DNA of 64,000 nucleotides from Nissolia schottii (Eukaryota; Streptophyta; Magnoliopsida; Fabales; Fabaceae). The notes under the pieces are model-generated. The model was given only the letters and a program-made list of their open reading frames with translations, had not been told where the DNA came from and did no database searches. Made by a program: the position numbers and the translations under genes. This document shows positions 45,681 through 57,899 of the stretch, piece after piece (positions within the stretch are counted from its first letter, which is position 1; each line of letters opens with the position of its first letter). The DNA lies in assembly GCA_003254905.1 (NCBI GenBank), contig QANU01107126.1:441979-505978 (forward strand), written 5' to 3'.

Positions 45681-47030
45681 TCAGCAAATGGTGTTGTTAC
45701 TGAAAGTGGTAATGTAGAAACTGTCATTCAGAAGGAGCAGACTAATTAGGGTTTCAATTTTGGTTTCACTACAGAACAATATCGCAGCCTTCTAGCTCTA
45801 TTGCCACCCTCTGGTCAAGCTTTTGTGAATTATACTCCATCATATGCCAATGTCACTGTTAACAACAATTCCACTCTTCCTTTATCTAATGGTAACAGGT
45901 CACTATGGGTTCTTGATATTGGGCCGCTAATCAGATCTTTAATACTTGTGTATACTTTACATCCTATAGATTCACCATTCCAACCATCATTAATCTCCCT
46001 AATGGAAATCAAATTGCATCAGACATAAAAGGAACTATGCATGTTTTTGCTGATTTGATTCTATATGATTTCATTTACTTACTTTCCTTTTATTTTAATC
46101 TCATATAAATTACAAAATTGACCAAAGATTTGGCTTGTCATTGTAATTTTTCATCCACTATGTGCATTATTCAGGATCTCATTTCATCGAGGATGATTGG
46201 TAGTGCTAAAGTTGAAGGTGAACTCTACATCCTGCAAGGAAGCTCCAAACCACAGCCTCAACCACTTTTGACTTCAGATTTGCCAATCAATTTTTGTATG
46301 AATTCCTTTGCAAATAGCCTGTGGCATACTAGATTAGGTCATTTGTCTCAAGATAGGTTACATACTATGCTTCAGAATTTTCCCTTTATAACTGCAGATG
46401 TACCTCACTCTTGTGATATATGCCTATATGTAAAAATGAAATTTTTACCATTTCAAGTTAGCATAACAAAATATATCTCTCCATTTGATCTTGTGCACAT
46501 GGACATTTGGGGTCCAGCTTCAATTACATCAATGAATGGACACAAATATTTCTTAACAGTGGTAGATGACTTCTCTAGGCACACTTGGTTATTCCTCATG
46601 AAATCCAAAGCTAAACGTCACCTTTAGTCAAGCAATTTTTTAGATTGAAATAAAAATAATCTGAACTAATAATGGCCCAGAATTCACCCTAACATCATTC
46701 TATGCTTCTAAAGGTATGATCCATCAAACTTCTTGTGTAGCTACTCCACAACAAAATCTCATTGTTGAAAGAAAATATCAGGATTTGCTTACCCTTAGTC
46801 GAGCCTTAATGTTTCAAGGAAATTTGCCAAAACTATTTTGGTCTTATGCATCTTCCCATGGTGCTTTTCTTCTAAACAAAATTCCATCTTCTGCTATTAA
46901 CAATAAAAGTCCATATGAGTGTCTTTATAACAAGCTTCCTAATCTAAGCCATCTCAAATTTTTTGGTAGCAAACAGTTTTCCATGCACTAATCCAAATTT
47001 GAGGACAAAGTTTGACTCAAGGTCACAAAA
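45681..47030 (+). pseudogene. Copia protease/integrase remnant
   Basis: WVLDIGPL at about 45905 is a decayed protease start (canonical W..DSGA), so the catalytic D-S-G is lost. 46118-46627 carries the GAG-pre-integrase zinc block LWHTRLGHLSQDRLHTMLQ ... HSCDICLYVK, then the integrase core start LVHMDIWGP and FLTVVDDFSRHTWL with both early Asp-region motifs. 46716-46991 continues HQTSCVATPQQN and VERKYQDLLTLSRALMF, the Glu end of the DDE core, then the KLPNLSHLKFFGS block. At least two frameshifts separate the pieces. Confidence 0.85.
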
Positions 47031-47499
47031 ATGCATATTCCTTGCTATATAACAAGAATGAAAGGGTTCATCCTATTTGACTTGCTTTGCACACTCAATT
47101 ACCTTTGCCAGCATCTCAGCACACTCACACATATGATACACCAGGACAACCTTTTACTTCCACATACCCTACAGTAACCCCTCAGCTCACTGCAGAGCCT
47201 TCTACTTCCTCACAGGACATAAGCATCCCTTCCCAACCACTCAGAAAATCCACTAGGATAAGAAAAACCCTTACTTACTTGTAGGATTTTCACCACCAAT
47301 TACCTTCATCTATAACACTATAGTGTTCCTCACGTAACATTACTACTACCAAATATCCTTTATTTGTTGTGTTGTCATGTAACACATTATCACCATCATA
47401 TAAATCCTTTTGCCTTAATATCTCCACCACCAAAGATCCTAGAACCTATTCACAAGTTGCAAAATCATAGCAGTGGCAAGCCGCTATGAAGGTTGAGTA

Positions 47500-48810
47500 G
47501 ATGCTCTAGAGAGAAATCAAACTTGGAAATTGGTTCCTTTACCCCCTAACAAAACCCCCAATTGGCTGCAAATGGGTGTATCAAAACAAATATAAACAGG
47601 ATGACATAATTGACAGGTACAAGGAAAAGTTGGTGGCAAAAGGGTTCACTCAAATTGAAGGGGTTGATTACATGGACACATTCTCACCAGTGGCTAAGAT
47701 GACTACTCTTTGAACCTTGTTGCTGCCAAGAATTGGCATCTACAACAACTTGATGTAAATAATGCTTTTCTACATGGTATTCTTCATAAGGAAGTTTACA
47801 TGAGTCTCCCTCAAGGCCTCCATACAACAGCTCCAAACATGGTCTATCACCTGCAGAAAGGAATGGTTCCTTACACTTTTAGCAGCATTGAAATCTAGAA
47901 ACTACGGTCAATGTGCTTCTGATGCTACTCTATTCACCAAGCATGATGGTTCCTCCTTTACTGTTCTTCTTGTCTATGTTGATGATGTTGTCTTAACTAG
48001 CAATAACTCTGAAGAAATCTCTGCTATCAAATCCTTCTTGCATTCCTTGCAAATTCAAAATTAAAGACATAGGTGTTTTCAAGTATTTTCTTGGCCTTGA
48101 AGTGGCTCGAACATCAAAGGGTATTTTCCTCGCTCAACGCAAATATGCTCTTGAATTACTTGAAGATACAGGCATCCTAACTGCAAAACCCTCAAATACA
48201 ACCATGGATGGTTCTAGCAGGCTTAGTATTTCAGATGCCAATCCACTTCAGGATATTTAAGTATATCATAGACTAATTAGTCACTTGATCCACTTCACAA
48301 TGACTAGACTGGACATCTCATTTCCTGCGCAATAACTCAGTCAATTCTTGTATGCTCCCACTAATAAACACCACCAAGCTGCGCTAAAAGTCCTACAATA
48401 CATCAAAATTCCCCTACTCAGGGCCTATTCTTTCCCTCATCATCAGACCTGAAATTAACTCAAAGCCTTTAGCAATTCTGATTGAGGAGGATGCAGAGAA
48501 ACGTGTCGGTCCATCATAGGCTACTGCATCATGCTTGGACCAACTTTAATTTCTTGGAATTCTAAGAAAGAATCAATAATTTCTCATAGCTCCACCGAAG
48601 CAAAATACAGAGTGCTTGCTTCAACCACATGTGAGCTTCAGTGGCTCAAACACTTGATGACTGACTTGGATTCCCCTCTTTCATTACCAATACCTTTGTT
48701 CTGTGACAACCAGTCAACCATTCACATTGCTAAGAATTTGAGCTTCCATGAGAGAACCAAACACATCGAACTAGATTGCCATCTAGTCTGCAAAAAGCTT
48801 TAGTCTGGTC
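47500..48810 (+). pseudogene. Copia reverse transcriptase/RNase H remnant
   Basis: In changing frames: [45 protein letters not shown]; then WHLQQLDVNNAFLHGILHKE (first catalytic Asp) at 47735-47795; VYVDDVVLTSNN (active-site YVDD) at about 47970; SKGIFLAQRKYALELLEDTG; and RNase H at 48531-48803 with SHSSTEAKYRVLASTTCELQ, FCDNQSTIHIAKN and FHERTKHIELD. All key boxes are still recognisable although the frame is broken repeatedly. Confidence 0.88.
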
Positions 48811-48932
48811 TCATACGCCTGCTGCTCATGCCATCCTCTCTGCAACTTGCAGCCATCATGACCAAGCCGTTCCATGCAGGTCCTTTCCAAGCAAATTTAT
48901 CCAAGCTTAGTGCGCTTAACATTCACACTCCT

Positions 48933-48947
48933 AAGCTTGAGGGAGGG
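48933..48947 (+). other. Polypurine tract of the Copia element
   Basis: AAGCTTGAGGGAGGG directly before the 3' LTR. Confidence 0.8.
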
Positions 48948-49156
48948 TAACACCAGGAAATGTGTAAATTAAAGTTCAATAGCATTGCTTAACTGACTGA
49001 CTTTCAGTTATTACAGTTAGTTTGTTATTCTGTTATAGGTTAGTTATTTTACCTATTCTACTAGTAGCAGGTAGTTGAGCTATACTGTATATATAAACAG
49101 CTATTCAATCATTAAAGAAAAATGATAATCCATATTTCCAATCCATTCATTTATCA
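48948..49156 (+). repeat. 3' LTR of the Copia element
   Basis: TAACACCAGGAAATGTG ... CATTTATCA, followed by the duplication TATCC. Confidence 0.88.
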
Positions 49157-49161
49157 TATCC

Positions 49162-52100
49162 AATCTTCTATATGTGAAATCATTAAAATGGATCAAATCC
49201 ATCACTCCGTCAACTTGCAATATTTTTAACTTGATTTGTTTAACTTGCAAGTTAAATGAGCTAGCCAGCACAAGTAAACCGCCCGGCTCATTTGCCTCTT
49301 AAATGGAGCAATATTTTCTCCGTAGCAATACTTCTTTAATTAAAGACAAAATAAAACTGTTTTACAAGGATTTTGCATTTTCAATTTTTCTTTTAGTTTT
49401 CACCATTACTTGTTGTGGTTATGATGGAAGGTCAATCAAAATGGTAAATTGAGACTTGAAAAAATTGTATGATTTGAGAACTTGCACATATATATCACGA
49501 AATGTCCACATCCATGTCTAAAGTAGACGAAGATTAGGGCAAGGAAAGGAAAGTACGCACACGCAAGGGACAAAACGTGATTTTGCGTCAAAACCAAATT
49601 TAACGGAAGCTTCACTGCTCTCAATACTTAAAAAACTGCAGTCAAAGGGAACAAAGGCCGTTAGGTACACGCCACGTTGTCCAATCAAAGCTATCCTCGT
49701 AATACCGGGTTGCACATTTTGTCACCATCCACTCATTTTTCGTCACGTGTCCCGACAAGGACCTCACCAACTTCAACGACCGTCAAAAAGATGAACATTC
49801 CCTCACTTCTCTCTTTTGTTTGACGAAGCGACAACACATTATTGATCTTAATGTTCTACTAGGAATAGAGAGGAAAATGAAATAAGAGATCATACATGAA
49901 TCAAATCAAATGAAATGGAATCTTACATTTGGACTTGGTTGCGATTATCTTTGGTTTTGGGCATTTTGGCTTTACCTACCTAACTGCCTTGACCCAACTT
50001 TTAATGCACCGTCATAGAAAAGACATTCCCCACCTAGTTAATGGCTGTGGAAATTTAGTCGACAATAACACATGGACTTGGAATTCGGTATTGATCTCTC
50101 TCGATGGAAAAACCAAGAGGAAGAAAATTTCACATTTGTAACTTTGTTGTAATTTATAAATAAACTAAGAGTTGGCTTTTTGATCAGGTTCTCTGAATGT
50201 TGGTACACCTTTTAGTGATGATGTATGTTCGATTGGGGCACCCAACTCTCCGATCCAAAATATCTCTTCTGATTTGTATGTGATTCGTATAAACATTCGA
50301 TCATACGGTCACCCTCTTCAACTTAAGAGAGTAAACATTTAAATTTGCTCCACGTTAGTAGCATTAATTAAGTTCGTTCTTAAGTTTTGAAAAATAATAA
50401 ATTTATCTTTAAGGTTAATATTCATACATCAAATTTATCTCTAGCACTAAGGATGTAAGACAAATTTGATAAACAGAATACTAATTTTGTGGATGAATTT
50501 AATGTATAAATGTCATTTTGAAGACAAATTTATTATTTTCAAAAACTTTGAGATAAAATTAACCGACTCTAACAACATTAACTTTACTCCAACTTAAGAA
50601 ATCCTTCTTTACCTCTTTAATATTTTAGAGCTCGTGGATATTAGGTATATGATTCATCCCCGGTCCCTAGCCAGCTACTTAATTGGGTACAGAAAACTTT
50701 TTACTAAGATGAGACACTCAACTTCTCAAAAATAATCTCTCCAAAATGTTTAAAATGTTAAGGTAATTGAATGGATTTTTATATTAACATGACCCATCGC
50801 ATAAGTCTTTTGGGCTTAAAACATGGAAATGCACATGCCCGTCACTTAGTTCCAAAGACGCTAATACTATATCAACAATCACATTTCTTAAAAATTTAAG
50901 TAATTAGGTTGAGACAATTGAATGATTTTATGCATTCACATCACTAAGCAGTCAAAATCATTCATTTAATAAAGGCATTAACAATGTAAAATGAGGATGC
51001 AAACAGTAAAATTGTTTAAATTAATTATTTTGGATAGTTTTAATGGAATATTCATTGTATGTAAAATAATCTAATCCTACTTGTTTAACAAGTGAACATA
51101 TCTGGACAATTTCATAAAATTCTGGCTCCTGTTTATAGTAACAGGAGTACATTCATCTGTATTTATTGAAACATGTTAGAATTTTGATATAATCATAAAA
51201 TTAATAAAAAGTGTGTTTTTATTAAAATTAAAATCTTTTATTGATAAAGACAACACTTAATAATATTTTTCACTTTCAATTTGGCAATCAAACAAAAAGT
51301 GTGGCCTTCATAATACATTACAACTACACTTTTAACAACACCATGCTTTTAACAAAGGATATATTTTTAGAGCTAAGACATCACTTTTTGAATGGTTATT
51401 AAATTGATAGTGACCTAAAATATTATGAAGTGTTGATTTTGTCAATAAAATGTTCATTTTTATAGTGTAAGACACAATTTTTGAGTACGTACTTAATAAA
51501 AAATGAGGCAAAATTTTGTTTGGTGAAATGTGTGGCCTTAAAAGCCAAATTTGTTGCAGTGTTTAGGACAAAATAAATACCTTAAACATAAAAACTGAAA
51601 TACAAATTAAGCAAAACAAAAAAGAAGGCCATTTAAGTAGTAATGTCTGTCAGGCAGCAAGCCATATGAGGCAGATACATGATAAAACCAACGACGACCA
51701 AAAGAAAACAAGGACAAAAACCCATTGTAATGAGTCTAAGCCCAATTACAAGCCCAAATGGCCCAACTAACTTTAAAATGGATTAAACAGGGAGTGGAAG
51801 CATGGGCGTCGGCCCGGACTTGTACCCAAAAACCACACAAAGGGATATGGGGAAAGAGCAACACAAGGCCACAAGATTTTAGTACTGTATCAACAACTCC
51901 AATCCGCGTGGCGCTTTTCCTTGAAATAATCGGCTACCAAGGACAACCCGTTTGAGGCAGCTGGGAAGCAATGGCGTTGTTGAGACCCTCTGCCACCATT
52001 GGGCCACCCAACGGGAGCAAACGAGCTTCAGGCGCTTCCCCGTCGCGTCGTCCACGATTTTTGAGATTTGGAAGTGATTGAGTGGGAAAGCTGAGGGTAA

Positions 52101-53800
52101 AAATCGCATCTTGGTGATATATATATTTTCTTTTTTTTGGGTAAGACAGATTTTTTATTTGTAGTAAATAAATAAGATTTTTTTTTAGTAATAAATGAGA
52201 AGTATGTTGAGTTTAAAGTAGCGAGGGGAGTTCAAACTCGGAAAAAAATTTAATTAGTAAGCTAAATGATATATAAAAATATTTTTAATGTCACATCTTA
52301 ATCCAAAATCTTAAGATAATGTGACTTTTCAAATATGTGCCCTCCATTTCTAAATTTTCTTAATGTGGTACTTTAACATTCATATTTGGAGCACAACATT
52401 TTCTCTCATAACGATTAAATTTAGACTAAATGAAGAGTATATATTTGAGAAGACTCATCAATTATTGCCTTAAAGTTTTTTTTTTTTATCAAAATGTAAC
52501 GTCTAAGCTACTTTTATGTTTCATTTAGCTTAATAGTTTAAATCTCCTCCAATTTTAGGTTTGAACGTAAACAAATTTTTTTTCTATAAAATTTATCTTT
52601 ATTTAACGTTATTTTAGTAGTGATTTCTTTTGGGTAACTGTCACTAATTTAAAAGTGTAAGCTACTTTTAACAAGCTTGAAGGGTACTAAATGCAATTTA
52701 TCTTAATATTTTTATTCCCTACCTCAAATATATCACATAATTTAAAAATAAAAATAGTTACCTTTATATATAGTTTTTTTCACTTCTTAATATCTTGATT
52801 TATTATTTTTCTAAATAAAAAATAAAGAAAACATGGCTTGAGCCTTGAGACACCCGCACAAGGCGCTAGTATACATCTTCTACATCACACGAATATAAAA
52901 CGCAAAAATTTGTCAATAAATTGGGCAGTTAATTTCGGAATGATTATTTAAGGTTCATCACATGCATTAATTATTGGAAGTGCTTATATCTTTTATTATT
53001 AGTATTGTAACCCTGCAATGCACGACAAGAATATAAAATTTAAAAAGAAATTATAATGACATTTAAATAAAAATAATACATTGAATAGTATAAATATAAA
53101 TTACAACTATGAATAAAATGGAATTTATCAATTCAAATTTTCTATTTTAATAGTAATTATAAAACAAAAAAATTTAATACGAATCATTATATGACTAACA
53201 AATTCTTTCGTGAAAAACAATTTATTTAAGTGTAAAAAACTTGGTCATTTCTTTTCTTTATAAGTTTTGCCGAGTATAAGACAAAAAAGGGAACAAAATA
53301 AAAAAGGCTTGCATAAAACGAAAAGAACTACACACACCCGTCAAAAATAATTTATGAGGGAAATAGAGATCCTGACCAAAGGTTATGATTGGTTAATATT
53401 TTTCTCTTTGGCTTCCTCAAAGAAAAATATTGGGAGGACATTTTGTTATATCAAAATAATTTGTAAGGAATATGAGGGTTTAAGATAAGGGTATTCGAGT
53501 AAAATATGAAAAAATGACAAAAACAAGAGGGTCGCTTACAATAAGGTCGGACCATGTGACCCTAGCTTGACAAATGCTAACTCAAAGATACTAGTCGACC
53601 AAGCAAATGGATAGTGATTGGGGTGATCTTAAAGATATGGATTATAGACGAATAATGGTCTAATGATATTAAATGGTCGATTGGTAGAAGAGTTGATCAC
53701 TTGTCAATCTAAAGTGGTGACCCCATACGAGACTTTTTAGAAGTTGTGATCACTTCACGTTGTCCTATAAAGAGGTACAGAGGAGGAAAAAAAAAACAAT
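49162..53800. other. AT-rich intergenic DNA, no gene confirmed
   Basis: Short frames only. A CACGTGTC (ABRE/G-box-like) site is at 49744-49751 without a gene beside it. A MITE-like end is at about 51530-51561 (AAATTTGTTGCAGTG, the reverse of CACTGCAACAAATTT, CACTA-like). A GC-rich island at 51740-52110 is listed separately. The block 53340-53800 may include U3 sequence of the LTR that follows. Confidence 0.5.
51740..52110. other. GC-rich island, possible gene fragment
   Basis: Clearly more GC-rich than its surroundings. GCCCA-type motifs (GCCCAATTA, GCCCAAATGGCCCAACT, 51739-51770), similar to site II elements of plant promoters, precede open frames on both strands: plus 51971-52075 (MALLRPSATIGPPNGSKRAS) and minus 51879-52109. 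I recognise no family. It could be a promoter and first exon of a lost gene, or a captured fragment. Confidence 0.25.
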
Positions 53801-54403
53801 TGTTGACGCCCCTTTTCTGAAATCAAATTTGGAAAGGAAATTATTTGGAACACAATACGTAAGGATAATGGGTAGCGGTTATTAGAGAACGTGCATACAC
53901 TTTTGAGAGATGGTTCACGAGATTTTCACTAGGTGGGACGAAGTAGAGATGTAGGAGCAAGCACCAACTGTTCGGGGGACATGTGACAAGCATGCACGAA
54001 AACTCTGAAGCCTACAAATAGGGCGACCGAAGATGAAATAAAGCAGAAGAAAATACACTTGCAAATTCTCAAACACTCACAAGTCTACAACGACATTTCG
54101 AGTTTAAGAGAAGGATCAAGTAATTTTCATTTACTTGCTTTATGTTCTTTCAATTTCTATAGGATTAGTTCTTTTCTTTTCATTTCTTGTATTATTGTTG
54201 TTTATCAATTCATTCTTGTTTCTATATTTCTTTCAACTTTGTTTAACGTATTATTCATAACTCCTTTCTTGAAACTTGCATTCCCACTAAAAGGATCCAC
54301 AATACATAGGAATTACATTGTAATCCCTACCTTCTACAATATATATTTGATTTTTGTGGTGAACAGTCCATACGTGATTATAGATCAAAATTCTCATAAA
54401 ACA
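53801..54403 (+). mobile_element. Probable 5' LTR of a Ty3/Gypsy element
   Basis: TGTTGACGCCCC at the start and CTCATAAAACA at the end, with a TATA-like ACAAATAGGGC near 54016. Followed by TTGGCACGCCCAGT at 54406, a plausible primer-binding site, and by gag. No partner LTR was found, so the left boundary is provisional and could lie further upstream (another TATAAAGAGG is at 53765). Confidence 0.5.
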
Positions 54404-54406
54404 AAT

Positions 54407-54420
54407 TGGCACGCCCAGTA
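54407..54420 (+). other. Candidate primer-binding site
   Basis: TGGCACGCCCAGTA begins three bases after the LTR end, at the expected position and with the TGG start complementary to a tRNA CCA end. The tRNA is not identified. Confidence 0.45.
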
Positions 54421-54659
54421 AGACACTTTATGTGAGAATTTGGTTTGGAAAGCTTGTGTTTATCCTTATTTTATTACGAAGTGGTACTGTAGTATCACAA
54501 ATATCTTCTTCTACAGATATTAACATAAGTGAGGGTGAGATTAATTTTGTCCATCCTTCTTTGCCAATGTTGGCAAATGTTGTGTTGATACAAATAAGGA
54601 AAACACAAGAGGAATGAAATATTCCCTCACCCCCCCCCCCAAATACTAGCAACATTGCT

Positions 54660-55809
54660 AGTGCGTCATTCCTCCATATGGATTACCTCAGAGATACACT
54701 CTTCTGGGATACATGTCCCCAACGGATACCCAGGGGCCAAATATACAAGCTTACTCTTGCCAATATCAAAACCCCTTGCACACAACAACAGTATCGACTA
54801 GTTTTCCAAACTTGGCTTACCAGTTATGTCGTGCCTAATATGGCAGTGTTCCCAAACATGGCATGTGGGCATAGGGGAAGCCCCATTTATCCTGAAATAT
54901 TAAGGGTAATGCCCACAAATCAACCCATTCATATGATCAAGTCCTTAGCAACTCAAAGACAGCAAGCCCTAGAGAACTATCACGAGTTAGCCAACATGAT
55001 GACTTAACAAATGGTCACAGACATAAAATCATGTGGTTCAAGATAATAATCACAAGATTGAACAACTTACAAGATACTACCGTGGAGAGAGTAAGGCAAA
55101 ATAACCTAGGGGCATCAAAATATTACTAGGACGGTTAAGCAAATACTTAACCGTTTTGGTTTTAATGTTGGGTACGCCAATCAAGCATTCTTTGAATCTG
55201 TATTTCCTAAATATGTTCACCAAATAGAAATGCCTAGAGGTTGGAAAGCCCCAAAAGCACTCACTAAGTTTACTAGGGAAAATGGTGAGTCAACCATTAA
55301 ACATGTGGCTAGGTATACTTTAGATATAGGAGAAGTTGCCACTAATGAATATTTAAAGATGCAATACTTCCATTCTTCCCTCACAAAAAATGTTTTCACT
55401 TGGTTCTCAAACCTTCGTCCTAATTCAATCCATACATGGGTTCAATTAGAACAAGGTTTTCACGAGTAATTATTTAGAGGTGAGGCCAAAATTACTCTAA
55501 CAGATTTATTCAAAGTGAGAAGATACAGAATCTGTGGACAATTATTTGGCTTGGTTTAGGGCATTAAGAAATAGGTGCTTTACACTCGTCCCTGAGTCTG
55601 AAATGGTAAAAATGGTCATAGGTGGTTTAGATCTTTACCTTAGAGAAAGATTAGTAAACCAACATATAATTGACCCTTCCACATTAGTAGAGAAGGTAAG
55701 GCAAGTGGAATTCTTAAAATATGAGAGGGAAAGAATCGAGAAGGCCCAGATAAAAAAAATCCATTTAAGAAAGAGGTCACGTGTGAGAAGAAAGAAAGAA
55801 ACATATTAG
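54660..55809 (+). pseudogene. Ty3/Gypsy gag remnant
   Basis: A first part (54678-55007) is weakly gag-like. From about 55130 the frame reads KQILNRFGFNVGYANQAFFE, GWKAPKALTKFTRENGES, YFHSSLTKNVFTWFSNL and IHTWVQLEQGFHE, then a stop (55467) and a frameshift, then DNYLAWFRALRNRC and KMVIGGLDLYLRERLVNQ. This follows the Retrotrans_gag order ('F..SL...A..WF..L....I.TW..L...F...F' then 'A..F...F...RNRC..........GL...LR'). No protease or pol follows; the sequence passes into a different element's 3' end at about 55860. Confidence 0.75.
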
Positions 55810-55859
55810 GGAATAGGTTCATTGTCTCTCCTTAAACCATTGGCATACTTGATCTGATA

Positions 55860-56119
55860 GGGAAATTGGTACTAACACACACATTGTGATGGTTACTCTG
55901 ACGAAATGAATGTGCACACATTGGTGGTTTGGATTCTCAATAAGGAAATGTTGTTGCTTTGAGTTGAGTGATATGACCATGATGAAAAGTTGCAACCTGA
56001 AAATTCTGAGCTATTAATTCTTATGTTTGCAGGGAGTAGTTTGTTCATTCATGATTTTTCTTGTTTTCTGTTCATTTTCATTACTTGAGGACAAGCAAAG
56101 ATCTCAAGTTGGGGGTGTT
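55860..56119 (+). mobile_element. 3' internal end and polypurine tract of another Ty3-type element
   Basis: CTTGAGGACAAGCAAAGATC then TCAAGTTGGGGGTG directly precedes TGATAACTCTCC. The same TTGAGGACAA-plus-purine-tract layout ends the gag-only element at 31700-31735, so this is the 3' end of a related element. Confidence 0.6.
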
Positions 56120-57125
56120 TGATAACTCTCCAATAAGAGTTATCTTTGTTCACTTTTTCTGTTAGTTTTTAGGTAGGATAGGTTAGGATTTAGTGATTTT
56201 ATTGCATGATTGGTTGAATATATTTGGCTTGTGATCTCTGGTATGTTTGATGGTTTGGTTAAGTGTTTCAAGGTTAAAACTCAAGAAAAAGAGGAAATTT
56301 GGAGCTCAGAGGCACATCTCGCCCAAGACGCATATATGTCTCACGCAGGACGGAGCTTCCAGAGAGAAAAGCGTGAAGTCCCTATGAGGGTGTCTCACTC
56401 GCGCGAGATGAATGTTTCAAAGAGTAAGACTGGAGTCTCTTTGAGGGTGTCTCGCGCGAGACACGATCAGAATAGGCCCGAGCACTTAAAGCTAATTTAG
56501 GTTAAAACACACCATGGGGTAGCAACCAAAGACGCACAATTTTCATTCAGTTTACATTTGATGTATTTCTATTTTTGTTATTGAGAGAGAGATATCACAT
56601 TATGAGTTTATAGATCATCAAAGAATACGATTTCTCGTTTGTGATTCAATTCCAAAAGTTCTTCAATCTTCTATGTATACCTCTTTCCCTTTATCTCTAT
56701 TTTCTAATTTCTACTTCTGCACTATGAACTGACTTATGCTTTCTGAGTAAGAACACCCTTTTCGAAAAGCTTTACCAAACCAAGCCTTATTGTACAAGAC
56801 ATCCATGAGATTTAATTGTGAATCCATTTTTATTGTAATTCAAAGTTATAGTATCATTGGGATTCTAGCCACTTTATTGTAATTCAAGGTTATAATATCA
56901 ATGAGATTTTAGCCAAGTTTAAGTTTTATTTCATCTTCTAAGTTATATGTTTTTTTTTAGTATGATTTTGAGTCAACCATTTATGATTAATTAGGCGTGA
57001 AACCCCTCACCTAGTATTTAGTCAATTTTTTCATTATCTTTGATTCTCAAAATCTTAGGTCATTTGCAAGGCTAACCGATTTCAAAAATCTGAACACTCA
57101 CACCCTAACGAATCACATTGTTACG
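56120..57125 (+). mobile_element. LTR fragment (TGATAACTC family), plus orientation
   Basis: Starts TGATAACTCTCC after a purine tract. Its U3 has inverted and repeated TCTCGCGCGAG / TCTCACTCGCGCGAGA motifs (56390-56465). Right end not defined. The start matches the reversed LTR at 14949-16283. Confidence 0.5.
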
Positions 57126-57560
57126 AATTTCAGCAAGAACAATGGGTCTTACAAGTAATAAAGTGAAAAGAAAGTTTGTTGTACTCACGAGGATAAGTCA
57201 AATACTGAAATCAGTTAATTAAACGATAAGTTGAACAATTCATATTTTGTGAATTTAAATAAAAAAAATGCAAAAATAAGTTGAACAATTAAAAGAAAAT
57301 AATAACAAAGGGGGTTGTGAAAAATATCAATTAAAAAGACCTAAGACACTTGACTTCATCTATTTAGACTTTGTTATCTTAATTCTCATTTATCCAATTC
57401 TTGAGGTATCAATTGATGGTTAGGGTTCCTGAACTGAACTAAGTACAAGTCTCTCTTGAGCATGAGCATTCCTCTCATCTTAAGTGTGATTGCTTAATCT
57501 CTTACAACAATCTACCACTAGATAAAGATTATAAGTTCTATGAATCCTTATTAGTTACCA
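57126..57560 (-). mobile_element. LTR U5 fragment, minus orientation
   Basis: Plus-strand AACAATGGGTCTTACAAGTA then GTACTCACGAGGATAAGTC resembles the left end of the minus-oriented LTR at 14960-15050 (ACTGGTCATGACAAGTAAT, ACCCACGAGGAT). So a reversed LTR end lies tail-to-tail with the plus LTR before it. Confidence 0.45.
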
Positions 57561-57796
57561 CACATTTGTGTGGCAATTAGTGCGAAATATTACCAATGGA
57601 CTATATATTTTCTGCGAGTTTCTAATAGTTATATTGATAATATCTTAAATGCCTAGTATGGTAAAATGTTAATTTTTTTAATACCACTTGAGTGGAGTGT
57701 CAAATTTTGAAAAGTTTAGGGTTGAGTATCATTTTTACAAATCTCAAGAGATGGAGGATCAATTTTTCAGCCCTCTTTTTCATTTTTTTTATTATT

Positions 57797-57829
57797 TCTG
57801 AAATCGCCCCCAATTTTGGCGATTTCAGA
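57797..57829. repeat. Single GAAATCGCC palindrome
   Basis: TTTCTGAAATCGCC and GGCGATTTCAGAAA around CCCAATTTT. Same stem as the array at 8899-9197; the right flank (CCCACACTTTTGTAAATTTC) also resembles 9199-9230, so both are parts of one dispersed family. Confidence 0.8.
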
Positions 57830-57899
57830 AAACTCCCCACACTTTTGTAAATTTCCCCTTCCCTCATATATGTGGAGTACCCCTCTTCCAAACCCATAC

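Larger units (their letters stand above)
44279..49156 (+). mobile_element. Complete, decayed Ty1/Copia retrotransposon with TA..CA ends
   Basis: 4,878 bases, short LTRs (203 and 209 bases), exact duplication TATCC (44274-44278, 49157-49161), a primer-binding site for tRNA-Met and a polypurine tract. The order gag, zinc knuckle, GAG-pre-integrase, integrase, RT, RNase H (integrase before RT) is that of Ty1/Copia. Both LTRs begin TAACACC and not TG, giving TA..CA, one of the known non-canonical plant LTR end types. Stops and frameshifts in every domain mean it cannot move by itself. Confidence 0.9.

Noticed and set aside
49740-49755. ABRE/G-box CACGTGTC as a gene promoter
   Set aside because: No gene follows on either strand within several kilobases; a single 8-base match is expected by chance.
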